A stretch of 64,000 nt of DNA from an uncultured Alphaproteobacteria bacterium (lineage in GTDB: Bacteria > Pseudomonadota > Alphaproteobacteria > HIMB59 > GCA-002718135): positions 1-64,000 of the forward strand of contig CACOPD010000004.1 of the NCBI GenBank assembly GCA_902628835.1, given 5' to 3'. Below, in pieces: positions 1 through 9,083 of this stretch. The notes under the pieces were generated by a model. It was not told the DNA's origin. It searched no databases and saw nothing but the letters and a program-made list of their open reading frames with translations. Positions within the stretch are counted from its first letter, which is position 1. Each line of letters opens with the position of its first letter. Both the position numbers and the translations under genes were made by a program.

Positions 1-977
1 GTAACCTAGTTGCAATTACTATTGGTGATATGAATGGTATAGGAATTGATATCCTAATAAAAACTTGGAATGAAAAAAAAATAAAAAATTTAATTTTAAT
101 TTCAAATATTGATTTATTAAAAAAAAATTTAAAAAGTAGAAAAATAAAATTAAAATCTAAATTTAATATTATTAGAAATTTGGATCAGGAAATTATTTTT
201 TTAAAAGACAGAATTAATGTTTTTACTTATGATGCCTTATCTGTTGAGGATAATACTTATAAATCAATAAAATATGCTTATGAATTATGTATTAATAAGA
301 AATGCATAGGTATTATTACATTACCAATTCGTAAAGATATAATTAAAAATAAAATTGATAAAAATTTTATAGGTCATACTGAATTTTTTCAAAAATTAGA
401 TAATAAAAATTATGCAAATATGATCTTATATCATAAGAAAATAATTATATCCCCTTTAACTACGCATATAAAAATAAAACAAATATCTAAATTTATTTCA
501 AATAAATCATTTTTGTATAATCAAATTTATAATTTAAATAATAGTTTAAGAGTTGATTTTAATATTCTTAAACCTAGAATAATTGTTTCTGGATTAAACC
601 CACATGCAGGTGAAAATGGTGAGATTGGGAATGAAGAGAAAAAAATAATAACTCCTATAATTAAAAAGTTACAAAAAAAAGGAATTGATGTAAAAGGTCC
701 ATATTCTGCAGATAGTATTTTAATAAATAAAAATTTGGATAAGTTCGATTGTTTTGTTTTTATTTATCATGATCAAGCATTAATTCCTTTCAAATATATT
801 AGTCAATTTTCAGGAGTTAACTATACAGGAAATTTAAATGTTATAAGAACATCTCCAGATCATGGCACTGCATATAATCTTACTGGAACTAAAGAAATTT
901 CAGATAAATCTTTTATTAATTGTTACAAATTGATTAAAAAAATATTTAATAATAGAATTATTAATGCAAAAACCTAA
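1..977 (+). CDS. pdxA: 4-hydroxythreonine-4-phosphate dehydrogenase, 5' end outside window
   Basis: PdxA oxidises 4-hydroxythreonine-4-phosphate with NAD for PdxJ in pyridoxal-phosphate synthesis. The frame is open to base 1, and the residues before the ATG at 30 read VAITIGD, the family's first strand, so 30 is internal and the true start lies left of the window. Counting from that ATG, metal-binding histidines are recognisable in TTHIKI, FIYHDQALIPF and DHGTAYNLTGT, and LNPHAGENGEIGNEE is the substrate loop. The last 14 bases overlap rsmA, the usual alphaproteobacterial order, so the two are probably translated together. Only a few residues are missing at the N-terminus. Identification is firm. 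Confidence 0.93.
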   Translation, partial: NLVAITIGDMNGIGIDILIKTWNEKKIKNLILISNIDLLKKNLKSRKIKLKSKFNIIRNLDQEIIFLKDRINVFTYDALSVEDNTYKSIKYAYELCINKKCIGIITLPIRKDIIKNKIDKNFIGHTEFFQKLDNKNYANMILYHKKIIISPLTTHIKIKQISKFISNKSFLYNQIYNLNNSLRVDFNILKPRIIVSGLNPHAGENGEIGNEEKKIITPIIKKLQKKGIDVKGPYSADSILINKNLDKFDCFVFIYHDQALIPFKYISQFSGVNYTGNLNVIRTSPDHGTAYNLTGTKEISDKSFINCYKLIKKIFNNRIINAKT

Positions 978-1689
978 AAAATCTTTAAGTCAAAATTTTC
1001 TTATTGATAAAAATATTTCTAAAAAAATATTAGCTCAAACAAATATTAAATATAAGAATGTACTAGAAATTGGTCCTGGTTATGGTTTTTTGACAGATAG
1101 TATTTTGGAAAAAAATCCAAAAAGAATTTTTCTAATTGAAAAAGATAATAATTTAAAAAAAAAATTATATCTTAAATATAAAAATAATAGAAAAATTAAA
1201 ATTATTGGAGATGATATTCTAAAAACAAATTTAGAAGAATTTGAAAATTTAATTATTATATCAAATCTACCTTATAATATAAGTTCAAAAATAATTTTAT
1301 ATTTATTCAGTTTTTATAAAAATATTCAAGAAATGATTTTAATGATACAGAAAGAAATGTCTCTAAAATTTGATTATAACTTACCAAATATGAACAAATA
1401 TAAATTTTTGACAAAATTATCATCAGATTATGATAGATGTTTTGATGTTTCATCAAATGTTTTTTTCCCGAAACCTAAAGTAAAATCAGCAATTGTTAAA
1501 TTTAAATTTCACAAAAAAAATATTGATTTTAATAAAGCTAATAAATTTTCAAGAATTATTTTTAAAAATATTAGAAAAAAAATAAATAATAATATTAAAA
1601 TTAATTTGGATAATCAAATATTAAATAAAAGAGTAGATAAACTTACTATTGATGAATTATTAATTATTTATAATCTTTTTCAATCTTGA
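964..1689 (+). CDS. rsmA: 16S rRNA (adenine(1518)-N6/adenine(1519)-N6)-dimethyltransferase
   Basis: RsmA (KsgA) dimethylates two adjacent adenines in the terminal hairpin of 16S rRNA late in 30S assembly. Visible motifs: KKSLSQNFLID at residues 5-15, SAM-binding VLEIGPGYGFLT at 33-44, acidic GDDIL at 82-86, catalytic NLPYNI at 101-106 and FFPKPKVKSA near 167. At 241 residues it is about 30 shorter than the E. coli enzyme, mainly from loop loss in the helical C-terminal domain. The ATG lies inside the end of pdxA (14-base overlap). The 3' end overlaps the oppositely oriented gmk by 30 bases, leaving no room for a terminator between them. Confidence 0.93.
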   Translation: MQKPKKSLSQNFLIDKNISKKILAQTNIKYKNVLEIGPGYGFLTDSILEKNPKRIFLIEKDNNLKKKLYLKYKNNRKIKIIGDDILKTNLEEFENLIIISNLPYNISSKIILYLFSFYKNIQEMILMIQKEMSLKFDYNLPNMNKYKFLTKLSSDYDRCFDVSSNVFFPKPKVKSAIVKFKFHKKNIDFNKANKFSRIIFKNIRKKINNNIKINLDNQILNKRVDKLTIDELLIIYNLFQS

Positions 1690-2289
1690 TTTAAGAATTT
1701 TTTTTTGATTTAAAATTAATTGATGATAGTCAATTATTTTTTCTATTTGATTAACGGTTTTATGAACCTTTTCATTAATAAGGACGTATTTATATTCATT
1801 ATAATGTTTCATTTCCTCAATTGCATATGATAATCTTAATTTAATTTCTTTTTGATTATCCCTACCTCTTTTAATCAGTCTCCTTTGTAATTCTGATTTA
1901 GAAGGTGGTAGAATAAAAAAATCTATAATATCTTCTTTATTATAATTCCTTCTAATTTTTCTTGCACCTTTCCAATCTATATCAAATAATATATGTTGAT
2001 TTCTTTTTTTTGATGAAATTATATTTTTAAATGGAGATCCATATAAATTATTAAAATTAGTTGCTGTTTCTATAAAAAAATTTTGTTTTTTTAATGATTG
2101 AAATTTTTTCTTGGTTATGAAAAAATAATCTTTACCATTAATTTCATTTAATCTTTTGCTTCTCGAAGTATATGAAATTGATAAATTAATATTTTTCATT
2201 TTTTTTATTAATAATTTACATAAAGTTGTCTTACCAGCACCAGATGGGGAAGAAATGATTACTAATTTAGTCTTTTTTTCTATACTCAT
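1660..2289 (-). CDS. gmk: guanylate kinase
   Basis: Guanylate kinase phosphorylates GMP to GDP with ATP in the cytosol. The P-loop SSPSGAGKTT is at residues 13-22, the GMP-binding stretch YTSRSKRL...GKDYFF follows at about 40-57, and the family's DIDWKGARKIR is near 103. The 209-residue length is normal. It is the last gene of the leftward fabD-fabG-acpP-fabF-mltG-gmk run and overlaps the 3' end of mltG by 23 bases, so co-transcription is likely. Its own 3' end overlaps convergent rsmA. Confidence 0.94.
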   Translation of the reverse strand: MSIEKKTKLVIISSPSGAGKTTLCKLLIKKMKNINLSISYTSRSKRLNEINGKDYFFITKKKFQSLKKQNFFIETATNFNNLYGSPFKNIISSKKRNQHILFDIDWKGARKIRRNYNKEDIIDFFILPPSKSELQRRLIKRGRDNQKEIKLRLSYAIEEMKHYNEYKYVLINEKVHKTVNQIEKIIDYHQLILNQKKILKSRLKKIINN

Positions 2290-3235
2290 TTAACTTTTCT
2301 CTATGTTCCTTAAATGTTTTTGAAAATATATGTCTATTTAAAGAATAATTAAAAAAATAAAACAAAAAATCAGAATTATTGTTTTCAAATAAAATATCTA
2401 AAGTTTTTTTTCCAACATATGAAATGGGTTCAGGAGGTAAACCATTGTAAATATACGTATTAAAGGGATGAATAATTTTTAAATCACGTCTTAACAATTT
2501 TCTTTCTAGATCATAATTACCATTTGTGATTGCATACAAGACTGTAGCATCTATTTGTAATTTCATCTTTCTTTCTAATCTATTGAAAATAACAGAGGAT
2601 ATTTTTCTTTTATCCTCAACATCTAAACCTTCCTTTTCAAGTAGTGAGCCAATAATAATTATTTCGTTTTCAGAATACTTATCTAATAATTTATTTTTTT
2701 TATATTTGTTAAAATAATTATTTTTTATTTTTTTTATATTTTCTACGAAGTCAGTAAAATTGCTATTTTTTTGAATAAAATATGTATCAGCAATAATATC
2801 TTGATAAGGTATTGATTTAAAATCTGAAAAATATTTTGATAATTTTAAATCTAATTGTTTTTGAGACCAACCCTCAACTATTGTGAATTTAATATATATA
2901 TCACTGGGTTGTGAAATAATACTTATGAGATCAATTAATGAAGAACCACTGTTAATATTGAAATCCCCATAGTGAAAATACATTTTATTAAAAATATTGT
3001 TTATTTTAAAATATATTTTAATTAATTGAATTTCTAAAATTGATAAATTAAGAATATTTTTTTCTAAAACATCTTCTATATTTGCCCCCTTATTAATGCT
3101 TATTAAATTATTTTTTAATACTAAATGTTTATTTAGAATATAAAAAGAATACAAAAAAATTGTAATTAAAGAAATTATTATAGTTAAACTAAATACTCTT
3201 AAATAATAGTGCAGTGTTTGTTCCCCCAAAACCAA
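2267..3235 (-). CDS. mltG: endolytic murein transglycosylase
   Basis: MltG cleaves nascent glycan strands at the inner membrane and ends their elongation. A single N-terminal membrane helix (about residues 13-33) is followed by a LysM-like part and the YceG catalytic domain: EGWSQKQL at 121-128, the catalytic Glu at about 200 in SLLEKEG, FNRLERKMKLQIDATVLYA at 217-235 and GLPPEPI at 265-271. With the ATG at 3235 the gene overlaps fabF by 47 bases out of frame; a TTG at codon 3 or CTG at codon 8 are alternative starts inside the same overlap. It probably depends on coupling to fabF translation. Confidence 0.9.
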   Translation of the reverse strand: MVLGEQTLHYYLRVFSLTIIISLITIFLYSFYILNKHLVLKNNLISINKGANIEDVLEKNILNLSILEIQLIKIYFKINNIFNKMYFHYGDFNINSGSSLIDLISIISQPSDIYIKFTIVEGWSQKQLDLKLSKYFSDFKSIPYQDIIADTYFIQKNSNFTDFVENIKKIKNNYFNKYKKNKLLDKYSENEIIIIGSLLEKEGLDVEDKRKISSVIFNRLERKMKLQIDATVLYAITNGNYDLERKLLRRDLKIIHPFNTYIYNGLPPEPISYVGKKTLDILFENNNSDFLFYFFNYSLNRHIFSKTFKEHREKLNEYRKKD

Positions 3236-4439
3236 ATGAATTGCTTAAAGCATATGAAATATTTTTTTCTAGAGGTATTTTTGGAATTAAATTTATATTA
3301 CTTGTTTCAATTGGATCGTTTAAATTAAGTGTTGCTGGTAATATGTTGTTATTTAATGACATGATTGAAAAAATAGCCTCCACACTTCCAGCAGCTCCCA
3401 ATAGATGTCCTATTGAGGATTTAGTTGAACTAACAAATATGTTATGTTTAAACAATCTTGAGATAGCATTAAGCTCAATCTCATCACCTTTTATTGTAGA
3501 GGTTCCATGAGCATTTATATAATCGATTTTGTCTGATTGGATTTTAGCCATATTAAGTGCTTCCGTCATAGCTCTATACCCTCCATCACCATCTTCTGCT
3601 GGAGCAGTTATATGGTGTGCATCTCCAGACATACCATAACCTACTAATTCGGCATAAATATGCGCTCCTCTTTTTTTTGCATATTCCATTTCTTCAAGAA
3701 CCACTATTCCGGATCCCTCACCCATCACAAAACCATCTCTATTTTTGTCCCAAGGTCGTGAAGCTTTTTCTGGTTGTTCGTTAAATGATGTGCTTAAACT
3801 CCTAGCAGCACAAAAGCCAGCAATACCTAGTTTACATACAGCAGCTTCTGAACCCCCAGCTACCATAACATCAGCAGCTCCTCGTTTAATCATTTCACCA
3901 GAGTCACCAATAGAATGAGCTCCTGTAGCACATGCAGTTACCACTGCGTGATTTGGCCCCTTGAAACCATATTTTATTGATATTTGACCAGATAATAGGT
4001 TCACTAAAGATGAAGGAATAAAAAATGGAGATAGTTTTTTTGGTTCTTTGTTATTGATTGTTAAAGATCCCTCATAAATTGTTTCAAGCCCTCCAATACC
4101 TGATCCAACAGAAACACCAATACTTAATTTATCTTCATCAGTTATATTTTTTAAACCTGCATCTTCTATTGCCATTTCAGCTGCAATTAGACCATATTGG
4201 ATAAATCTATCGTTTCTATTTAAATCTCTTGGTTCTAAAAAAGCATTTTTATTAAAATAGTTTTCGTCATCAGGATTGTTATCTAAATATCCAGCAATTT
4301 TTGCAGGTAAATTTGAAACGTCAAAATGATTAATTTTTTTAATTCCTGATTTTTTGTTAATTAGATTTTTCCAAGATGTTTCTTTATCGTTACCTAAGGA
4401 TGTGAGTAAACCCATTCCTGTAACAACAACTCTTCTCAT
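3189..4439 (-). CDS. fabF: beta-ketoacyl-ACP synthase II
   Basis: FabF condenses malonyl-ACP with acyl-ACP in fatty-acid elongation. The Cys-His-His triad is readable: Cys170 in VTACATGAHS, His311 in INAHGTSTIKGD and His345 in SSIGHLLGAAGS; the C-terminus carries FGFGGTNTALLF. Length (416) is normal. It lies 15 bases after acpP and its last 47 bases also encode the start of mltG in another frame. Several stretches here are less AT-rich than neighbouring genes, as expected for a strongly conserved protein. Confidence 0.96.
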   Translation of the reverse strand: MRRVVVTGMGLLTSLGNDKETSWKNLINKKSGIKKINHFDVSNLPAKIAGYLDNNPDDENYFNKNAFLEPRDLNRNDRFIQYGLIAAEMAIEDAGLKNITDEDKLSIGVSVGSGIGGLETIYEGSLTINNKEPKKLSPFFIPSSLVNLLSGQISIKYGFKGPNHAVVTACATGAHSIGDSGEMIKRGAADVMVAGGSEAAVCKLGIAGFCAARSLSTSFNEQPEKASRPWDKNRDGFVMGEGSGIVVLEEMEYAKKRGAHIYAELVGYGMSGDAHHITAPAEDGDGGYRAMTEALNMAKIQSDKIDYINAHGTSTIKGDEIELNAISRLFKHNIFVSSTKSSIGHLLGAAGSVEAIFSIMSLNNNILPATLNLNDPIETSNINLIPKIPLEKNISYALSNSFGFGGTNTALLFKSI

Positions 4440-4454
4440 AAATTATTTTAAAGG

Positions 4455-4688
4455 TTATTTCTTACTTTCAATATAATCTATAGCATTTTGAACTGTTTGA
4501 ATGGTTTCAGCAGCATCATCGGGTATTTCAATTCCAAATTTTTCCTCAAAAGCCATAACTAATTCAACTGTATCTAAACTATCAGCTCCCAGATCATCAA
4601 TAAACTTGGCCTCTGGAACAACTTTTGTTTCATCGATTCCTAGATGATCCACTACAATTTTTTTTACCTGATCTTGAATTTCACTCAT
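4455..4688 (-). CDS. acpP: acyl carrier protein
   Basis: Small acidic four-helix carrier protein of fatty-acid synthesis, 77 residues. The phosphopantetheine attachment serine is Ser37 in [13 protein letters not shown], followed by the acidic recognition helix with [13 protein letters not shown]. It has one of the best ribosome-binding sites of the window (AAGGAG, 6 bases before the ATG) and lies 53 bases after fabG, fitting the usual need to make much more ACP than the enzymes around it. Identification is certain. Confidence 0.97.
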   Translation of the reverse strand: MSEIQDQVKKIVVDHLGIDETKVVPEAKFIDDLGADSLDTVELVMAFEEKFGIEIPDDAAETIQTVQNAIDYIESKK

Positions 4689-4694
4689 ATTTTT

Positions 4695-4700
4695 CTCCTT
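4695..4700 (-). promoter_or_regulatory. ribosome-binding site of acpP
   Basis: AAGGAG on the minus strand, 6 bases upstream of the acpP ATG. Few genes in this window have so complete a Shine-Dalgarno match; most start inside or right after the previous gene. It supports high translation of ACP and fixes the start at 4688. Confidence 0.8.
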
Positions 4701-4708
4701 AAAACTTC

Positions 4709-4737
4709 TTTTAGATTATTATTTGAAGGTATGTCAA
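4709..4737 (-). promoter_or_regulatory. possible acpP promoter
   Basis: The 53-base gap between fabG and acpP carries a perfect -35 hexamer TTGACA (minus strand, 4732-4737) with only weak -10 candidates (CTAAAA or TCTAAA) 16-17 bases on. An extra promoter for acpP inside the fab run would make biological sense, but the -10 element is poor and this is a tentative call. Confidence 0.35.
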
Positions 4738-4741
4738 CAAA

Positions 4742-5473
4742 TTAAACCATTAACATTCCACCATTAATATGAAAATTTTGTCCTGTTATGTATGAAGAAT
4801 CGTCTGAGGATAAAAAAAATACTAGATTAGCTATGTCATCAGGATGGCCAAACTTCATCATAGGAATTCTAGACAAATAATTTTTCTTTTGCTCTTCATT
4901 CAAGTTATCAGTCATAGAAGTAGAAATAAATCCAGGTGATATTATATTTACATTTATATTCCTTCTTGCAACCTCTAATGCGATCGATTTATAAAGGCCC
5001 ACAAGACCTGATTTAGAAGCTACATAATTAGCTTGCCCAGGGTTTCCAGTTGATCCAACAATTGAAGATATCCCAATAATTTTTCCATATTTATTTGAAA
5101 GCATATTAGGTAATAAAGTTTTAATAATTTGAAAATTAGAATTAAGATTAGTTTGTATTACATCGGACCATTGCTCATTTTTCATTCTAAAAATTAGATT
5201 GTCATAAGTTTTTCCTGCATTGTTTACTATAATAGAAATATCTTTGTGATCTTTTGATATTTCACTTAAGCAAGATTGTAAATCATCAGCATCTGAAAAG
5301 TTAACTTTGTAATAATAATGGTCATTGCCATATTTTTGTTTTAGTTTTAAAATTTTTTCATCCGATGATGATGTTAATACAAGTGTAAATTTTTTATTAT
5401 TAAATTTTTCGCAGATAGCTTTTCCAATTCCACCTGATGCACCAGTAATAAATATTTTTTTATTTTCACTCAT
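4742..5473 (-). CDS. fabG: 3-oxoacyl-ACP reductase
   Basis: NADPH-dependent SDR enzyme that reduces 3-oxoacyl-ACP in fatty-acid elongation. Nucleotide-binding GASGGIG is at residues 11-17, NNAG at 84-87, and the catalytic Ser137, Tyr150 and Lys154 in GISSIVG and NYVASK keep the 13-residue Ser-Tyr spacing typical of FabG. NIISPGFIST follows. At 243 residues it has family length. Its start overlaps the end of fabD by 8 bases, and acpP lies downstream; this context makes FabG more likely than another SDR. Confidence 0.95.
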   Translation of the reverse strand: MSENKKIFITGASGGIGKAICEKFNNKKFTLVLTSSSDEKILKLKQKYGNDHYYYKVNFSDADDLQSCLSEISKDHKDISIIVNNAGKTYDNLIFRMKNEQWSDVIQTNLNSNFQIIKTLLPNMLSNKYGKIIGISSIVGSTGNPGQANYVASKSGLVGLYKSIALEVARRNINVNIISPGFISTSMTDNLNEEQKKNYLSRIPMMKFGHPDDIANLVFFLSSDDSSYITGQNFHINGGMLMV

Positions 5474-6386
5474 ATTTATTTAAATCTGTTATTTCATTTA
5501 TTGATATAATATCAAAGTTATTAGAGATTCTCTTTATTAAACCGCTTAAAACTTTTCCAGGGCCTATTTCAATTATTTTTTTTTCACCTATGTTTTCAAG
5601 TGTTTGAATGCTTTGTGTCCAATTAACTTTATTTGCCATCTGATTTTGAAGATTTTTTTTAATTTTTAAATTATTGGTATATGCACTAGCATCATAATTA
5701 GAAATAATTTTAATATTATTTTCTTTAAAATTTAAATTTTCGATATCGTTTGATAATACATTTTGGGCTTCAACCATAACTTTACTGTGAAATGCTGCTG
5801 ATACATTGAGGTTCACAAATTTTTTAATTTGATTATTTAAAAAAATATCCTTACTTTTTTTTATTTCATCAATACCTCCTGAAATAACAATTTGTATATT
5901 TGAATTATCATTTGCTATTTCTAAGTCTAATTTATTTTTATCTATAATATTTTGTATCGTATTTGAGTCTTTTCCAATTAAAGCAGCCATACCCGTTTTA
6001 TTTGGGGCGACTGCGTTGTTCATAAGCTCACCTCTTTTTTTAAGTATCAAACTACAATCTTTTAAGGAAATTTTATTACTACAGGCTAAAGCTGTATATT
6101 CACCAAGTGAATGCCCCATCATCACATTAATATAATTTTCATTAAATCCTTTTTCGGAGCATAATGTTTTGTAAATTGCATATGAAGCAACAAATATTGA
6201 AATTTGTGTATATTGAGTAAGATTTAATTTATTATTTTCATTGTCAAATATAATTTTTTTTAAATCAATATTTATAATATCTTCTATTTCTTCAAAGATT
6301 GATCTAACTATTTTAAAATTATCATAAAAATCCTTTACCATGCCGGTTGTTTGGCTGCCTTGGCCAGGAAATACAAATGATGTCAT
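5466..6386 (-). CDS. fabD: malonyl-CoA:ACP transacylase
   Basis: FabD loads malonyl groups from CoA onto ACP. FVFPGQGSQTTGM opens the protein; the nucleophile Ser93 lies in GHSLGEYTAL and the catalytic His200 in AAFHSKVM. Length 306 is normal. It is the first gene of the leftward fab run, reading away from rpsF across an 85-base divergent intergenic region that must hold both promoters. Confidence 0.95.
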   Translation of the reverse strand: MTSFVFPGQGSQTTGMVKDFYDNFKIVRSIFEEIEDIINIDLKKIIFDNENNKLNLTQYTQISIFVASYAIYKTLCSEKGFNENYINVMMGHSLGEYTALACSNKISLKDCSLILKKRGELMNNAVAPNKTGMAALIGKDSNTIQNIIDKNKLDLEIANDNSNIQIVISGGIDEIKKSKDIFLNNQIKKFVNLNVSAAFHSKVMVEAQNVLSNDIENLNFKENNIKIISNYDASAYTNNLKIKKNLQNQMANKVNWTQSIQTLENIGEKKIIEIGPGKVLSGLIKRISNNFDIISINEITDLNKYE

Positions 6387-6433
6387 TAATCCTTGATTTA
6401 TTTTAAAAATTTAATATATGCAAGTTCAACTTC

Positions 6434-6455
6434 TCTTATATTATTAAATATAAGA
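6434..6455 (+). promoter_or_regulatory. stem-loop in the rpsF leader
   Basis: A 9-bp perfect inverted repeat, TCTTATATT and AATATAAGA around an ATTA loop, ends 8 bases before the GGAG ribosome-binding site (6464-6467) of rpsF. No T-run follows, so it is not a terminator. Leaders of S6-S18 operons are often folded for autoregulation by the S6:S18 pair, but I do not see the CCG box of the known motif, so the function is open. AT-only stems also arise by chance in such DNA. Confidence 0.35.
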
Positions 6456-6471
6456 TTAACCATGGAGTTTT

Positions 6472-6798
6472 ATGAATAAATTCGAAGTAGTACTTATTTT
6501 AAATCCAGATTTAGCTACAAACTCTATTAATAGTGAAGTTAATGACTTCAAAAAAAAGCTGGAAACACACTCTGCAAAAGTTGTGTACGAAGAAGATTGG
6601 GGTCTTAGAGATTTAAGTTATTCAATTAATAAATTTAAGAAAGCTTTTTATAGATTTTTTCAAGTAGAAACAACTAATTCTATTGTAAAAGATATTAGTA
6701 AAGAACTTAACCAGTCAGAAAATTTAATTAGGTATATTTTTATTAAAGTAAATAAGCATCAAGAACTCCCAACAAAATTAAGCAATGAAAAAAAATAA
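6472..6798 (+). CDS. rpsF: 30S ribosomal protein S6
   Basis: S6 binds 16S rRNA together with S18 in the platform of the small subunit. The 108-residue protein starts [14 protein letters not shown] and contains the family's [23 protein letters not shown]-type central segment and the strand [13 protein letters not shown] stands 4 bases before the ATG. It heads rpsF-rpsR-rplI, and its last 14 bases overlap rpsR, so S6 and S18 are translated in tandem. Confidence 0.95.
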   Translation: MNKFEVVLILNPDLATNSINSEVNDFKKKLETHSAKVVYEEDWGLRDLSYSINKFKKAFYRFFQVETTNSIVKDISKELNQSENLIRYIFIKVNKHQELPTKLSNEKK

Positions 6799-7060
6799 AT
6801 ATAATAACAAAAAAGACGAAAGATCAAATTCACCTTTTGAAATCAGAAAAAAGTTTTGTCCATTTAGTCAACCAGGATCACCTGAAATAGATTATAAAGA
6901 TATTAGACTATTATCTAGGTACATAACTGAGAAAGGAAAAATAATACCTAGTAGAATTACCGGTGTTTCGAGAAAAAAACAAAAAGAGTTGGCCAGAGCA
7001 ATAAAAAGAGCACGCTTTTTGTCATTAATTTCATATACTAATAAAACACTATCATCATGA
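6785..7060 (+). CDS. rpsR: 30S ribosomal protein S18
   Basis: S18 pairs with S6 on the 30S platform. The core reads [20 protein letters not shown] followed by [25 protein letters not shown], matching S18 throughout; the basic N-terminal tail is rich in Lys and Asn as in other AT-rich genomes. The start sits inside rpsF (14-base overlap) and the stop overlaps rplI by 4 bases. Confidence 0.96.
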   Translation: MKKNKYNNKKDERSNSPFEIRKKFCPFSQPGSPEIDYKDIRLLSRYITEKGKIIPSRITGVSRKKQKELARAIKRARFLSLISYTNKTLSS

Positions 7061-7500
7061 AGATTATATTAACAACAAATATAAAAAAATTAGGTAAGAT
7101 AGGTGATAAAGTATCTGTAAAACCTGGTTATGCAAGAAATTTTCTATTTCCAAACAACATGGCTCTAAGGGACAATCAAAAAAATACGGAATATTACGAT
7201 ACAATTAAAGATGAAATGAAAAAAAATGAAGAAGTTAAGTTAAATGATGCAAAGAAAATGATTGATGAAATTAAAAAACTAAAAATAGTTTTTAAAAAAG
7301 AAGCTGATGAAAAAGATCAATTATACGGATCAATATCTAAAAAAGAAATAATAGATTATCTTTTAGAAAATAACTTAAAAGTAAAATCTGATGATATTAT
7401 TTTAAAAAATCAAATCAAATCTATTGGAGAACATTTCATTGAAATAAATCCGTATGAGGGAATAAGTGAAGAGTTTAAAGTAATTGTCAATAAAAACTAA
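7057..7500 (+). CDS. rplI: 50S ribosomal protein L9
   Basis: L9 has a small N-terminal RNA-binding domain ([21 protein letters not shown], residues 14-34), a long charged connecting helix (about 45-80) and a C-terminal RNA-binding domain. At 147 residues it is normal. The ATG overlaps the rpsR stop by 4 bases. The 83 bases between it and dnaB show no convincing terminator. Confidence 0.95.
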   Translation: MKIILTTNIKKLGKIGDKVSVKPGYARNFLFPNNMALRDNQKNTEYYDTIKDEMKKNEEVKLNDAKKMIDEIKKLKIVFKKEADEKDQLYGSISKKEIIDYLLENNLKVKSDDIILKNQIKSIGEHFIEINPYEGISEEFKVIVNKN

Positions 7501-7583
7501 TTTATACACACAATTAATATCTTATTAACTAAATATTTCCACTTGTACTTGTTGATCATTTTGAGATAGTTTATTTAATATTA

Positions 7584-9083
7584 ATGTCATTTGAATTAAT
7601 AAATTCAAGCCAAAAAATCTCAAAAGAAGAAAATATCTTTTCAAATACTGACGCAGAATTAGCACTAATTGGATGTATACTTTGGGATAATAGAAATTAT
7701 GAAAAAATATCAGATTTTTTAGATGAAAATCACTTCGTAGATGAAACAAATAAAATAATATTTACTACTATAAAAAATCTATTAGACAAAAATATTCTTG
7801 TTTCCCCAATAACTTTAAAAAATTATCTACCAGAAGATAAAAACAATAAAAATAAAGTTAGTTATTTAAATCAATTAAAAGATAGCGCTCCATCAACACA
7901 AAATACTTATAATTATGCCAAAATTATTTATGATTTATATGTAAAAAGAAATTTAGTTGGTATAGCTCATAACATTATACAAGAGACCAATGCAAATAAT
8001 AATAGTCTTGCAGAAAATTTAATAGAAAATGCAGAAAATGACTTATATAATTTATCTCAAACTGGAAATACAGATAGATCATTTATAAATTTTGGCAATG
8101 CACTTAAGGGTGCTGTTGATATAATAAGTGAAGCCTATAAAAGAGAAGGAAAAATTGCAGGAGTACCAACTGGTTTTAAAGATTTAGATAAAAAATTAGG
8201 TGGTCTCCACAAATCTGATTTAATTATTATTGCAGGCAGGCCATCAATGGGAAAAACCGCCTTGGGTACTAATATAGCTTTTAATTGTGCTATTAAATAT
8301 TTAGAAGAAAAAGATGAATTTAATAATAAGAAAATCATTGATGGTGGTAAGGTAGCATTTTTTTCATTAGAAATGTCTTCAGAACAATTAGCAACACGAA
8401 TCTTGGCTGAGCAAACTAAGATTTCTGGAGACAAAATGCGTAAAGCTGAGCTTAATAAAGAAGATTTTAATAAAATTGCTAAAAAATCGTCCGAATTGGA
8501 AAAACTAAACTTTATAATTGATGATAACCCGGTACTTACAATTCCAATTTTAAGAGCAAGAGCAAGGAGATTAAAAAGATTACATGATATAAATTTGATA
8601 ATCATAGATTATTTACAACTAATGTCATCTTCTTCAAATAATAGAAATGATGGAAGAGTTCAGGAAATATCAGAAATAACAAGAGGATTAAAATCAATTG
8701 CAAAAGAATTAAATATTCCTATTGTTGCATTGTCTCAACTGTCAAGACAAGTCGAGCAAAGAGAAGATAAGAGACCGCAATTATCAGATTTAAGAGAAAG
8801 TGGAACTATTGAACAAGATTCAGATGTTGTTATGTTCATTTATAGAGAGAGTTATTATTTAGAAAGATTAGAACCTATTAGAAAATCAGAAGAAGATGAT
8901 ATCAAATACAGCGAAAGAGTATCAAGGTGGCAGCAGCTAACTAATGAAAATTATAACAAAGCGGAAATAATTATTGCAAAACAAAGGCATGGGCCAATTG
9001 GGTCAATAAAAATGCACTTTGATGCAAATTATACAAAATTCAGTGACTTAACATCGAAAGATTATGATAATATTATTGAGTGA
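7584..9083 (+). CDS. dnaB: replicative DNA helicase
   Basis: DnaB is the hexameric 5'-3' helicase of the replication fork. The N-terminal domain (about 20-120) is followed by a RecA-like ATPase with Walker A GRPSMGKT at 218-225, Walker B LIIIDYLQLM, and the family's LSQLSRQVEQRED and SGTIEQDSDVVMF segments carrying the arginine finger. No intein interrupts it, and 499 residues is normal. It follows the ribosomal genes as in many bacteria; its stop overlaps the alr start. Confidence 0.96.
   Translation: MSFELINSSQKISKEENIFSNTDAELALIGCILWDNRNYEKISDFLDENHFVDETNKIIFTTIKNLLDKNILVSPITLKNYLPEDKNNKNKVSYLNQLKDSAPSTQNTYNYAKIIYDLYVKRNLVGIAHNIIQETNANNNSLAENLIENAENDLYNLSQTGNTDRSFINFGNALKGAVDIISEAYKREGKIAGVPTGFKDLDKKLGGLHKSDLIIIAGRPSMGKTALGTNIAFNCAIKYLEEKDEFNNKKIIDGGKVAFFSLEMSSEQLATRILAEQTKISGDKMRKAELNKEDFNKIAKKSSELEKLNFIIDDNPVLTIPILRARARRLKRLHDINLIIIDYLQLMSSSSNNRNDGRVQEISEITRGLKSIAKELNIPIVALSQLSRQVEQREDKRPQLSDLRESGTIEQDSDVVMFIYRESYYLERLEPIRKSEEDDIKYSERVSRWQQLTNENYNKAEIIIAKQRHGPIGSIKMHFDANYTKFSDLTSKDYDNIIE

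Noticed and set aside
30-32. ATG at 30 as the real start of pdxA
   Set aside because: Residues coded before it match the first strand of the PdxA family and the frame is open to the left edge, so the gene is cut by the window.
7501-7583. rplI-dnaB gap as a hidden gene or regulatory RNA
   Set aside because: No ORF with a plausible start, and no stable stem; probably just spacer with or without a dnaB promoter.
8135-8605. 156-codon minus-strand frame inside dnaB
   Set aside because: It covers the Walker A and B region of DnaB on the other strand and has no promoter, ribosome-binding site or known domain.
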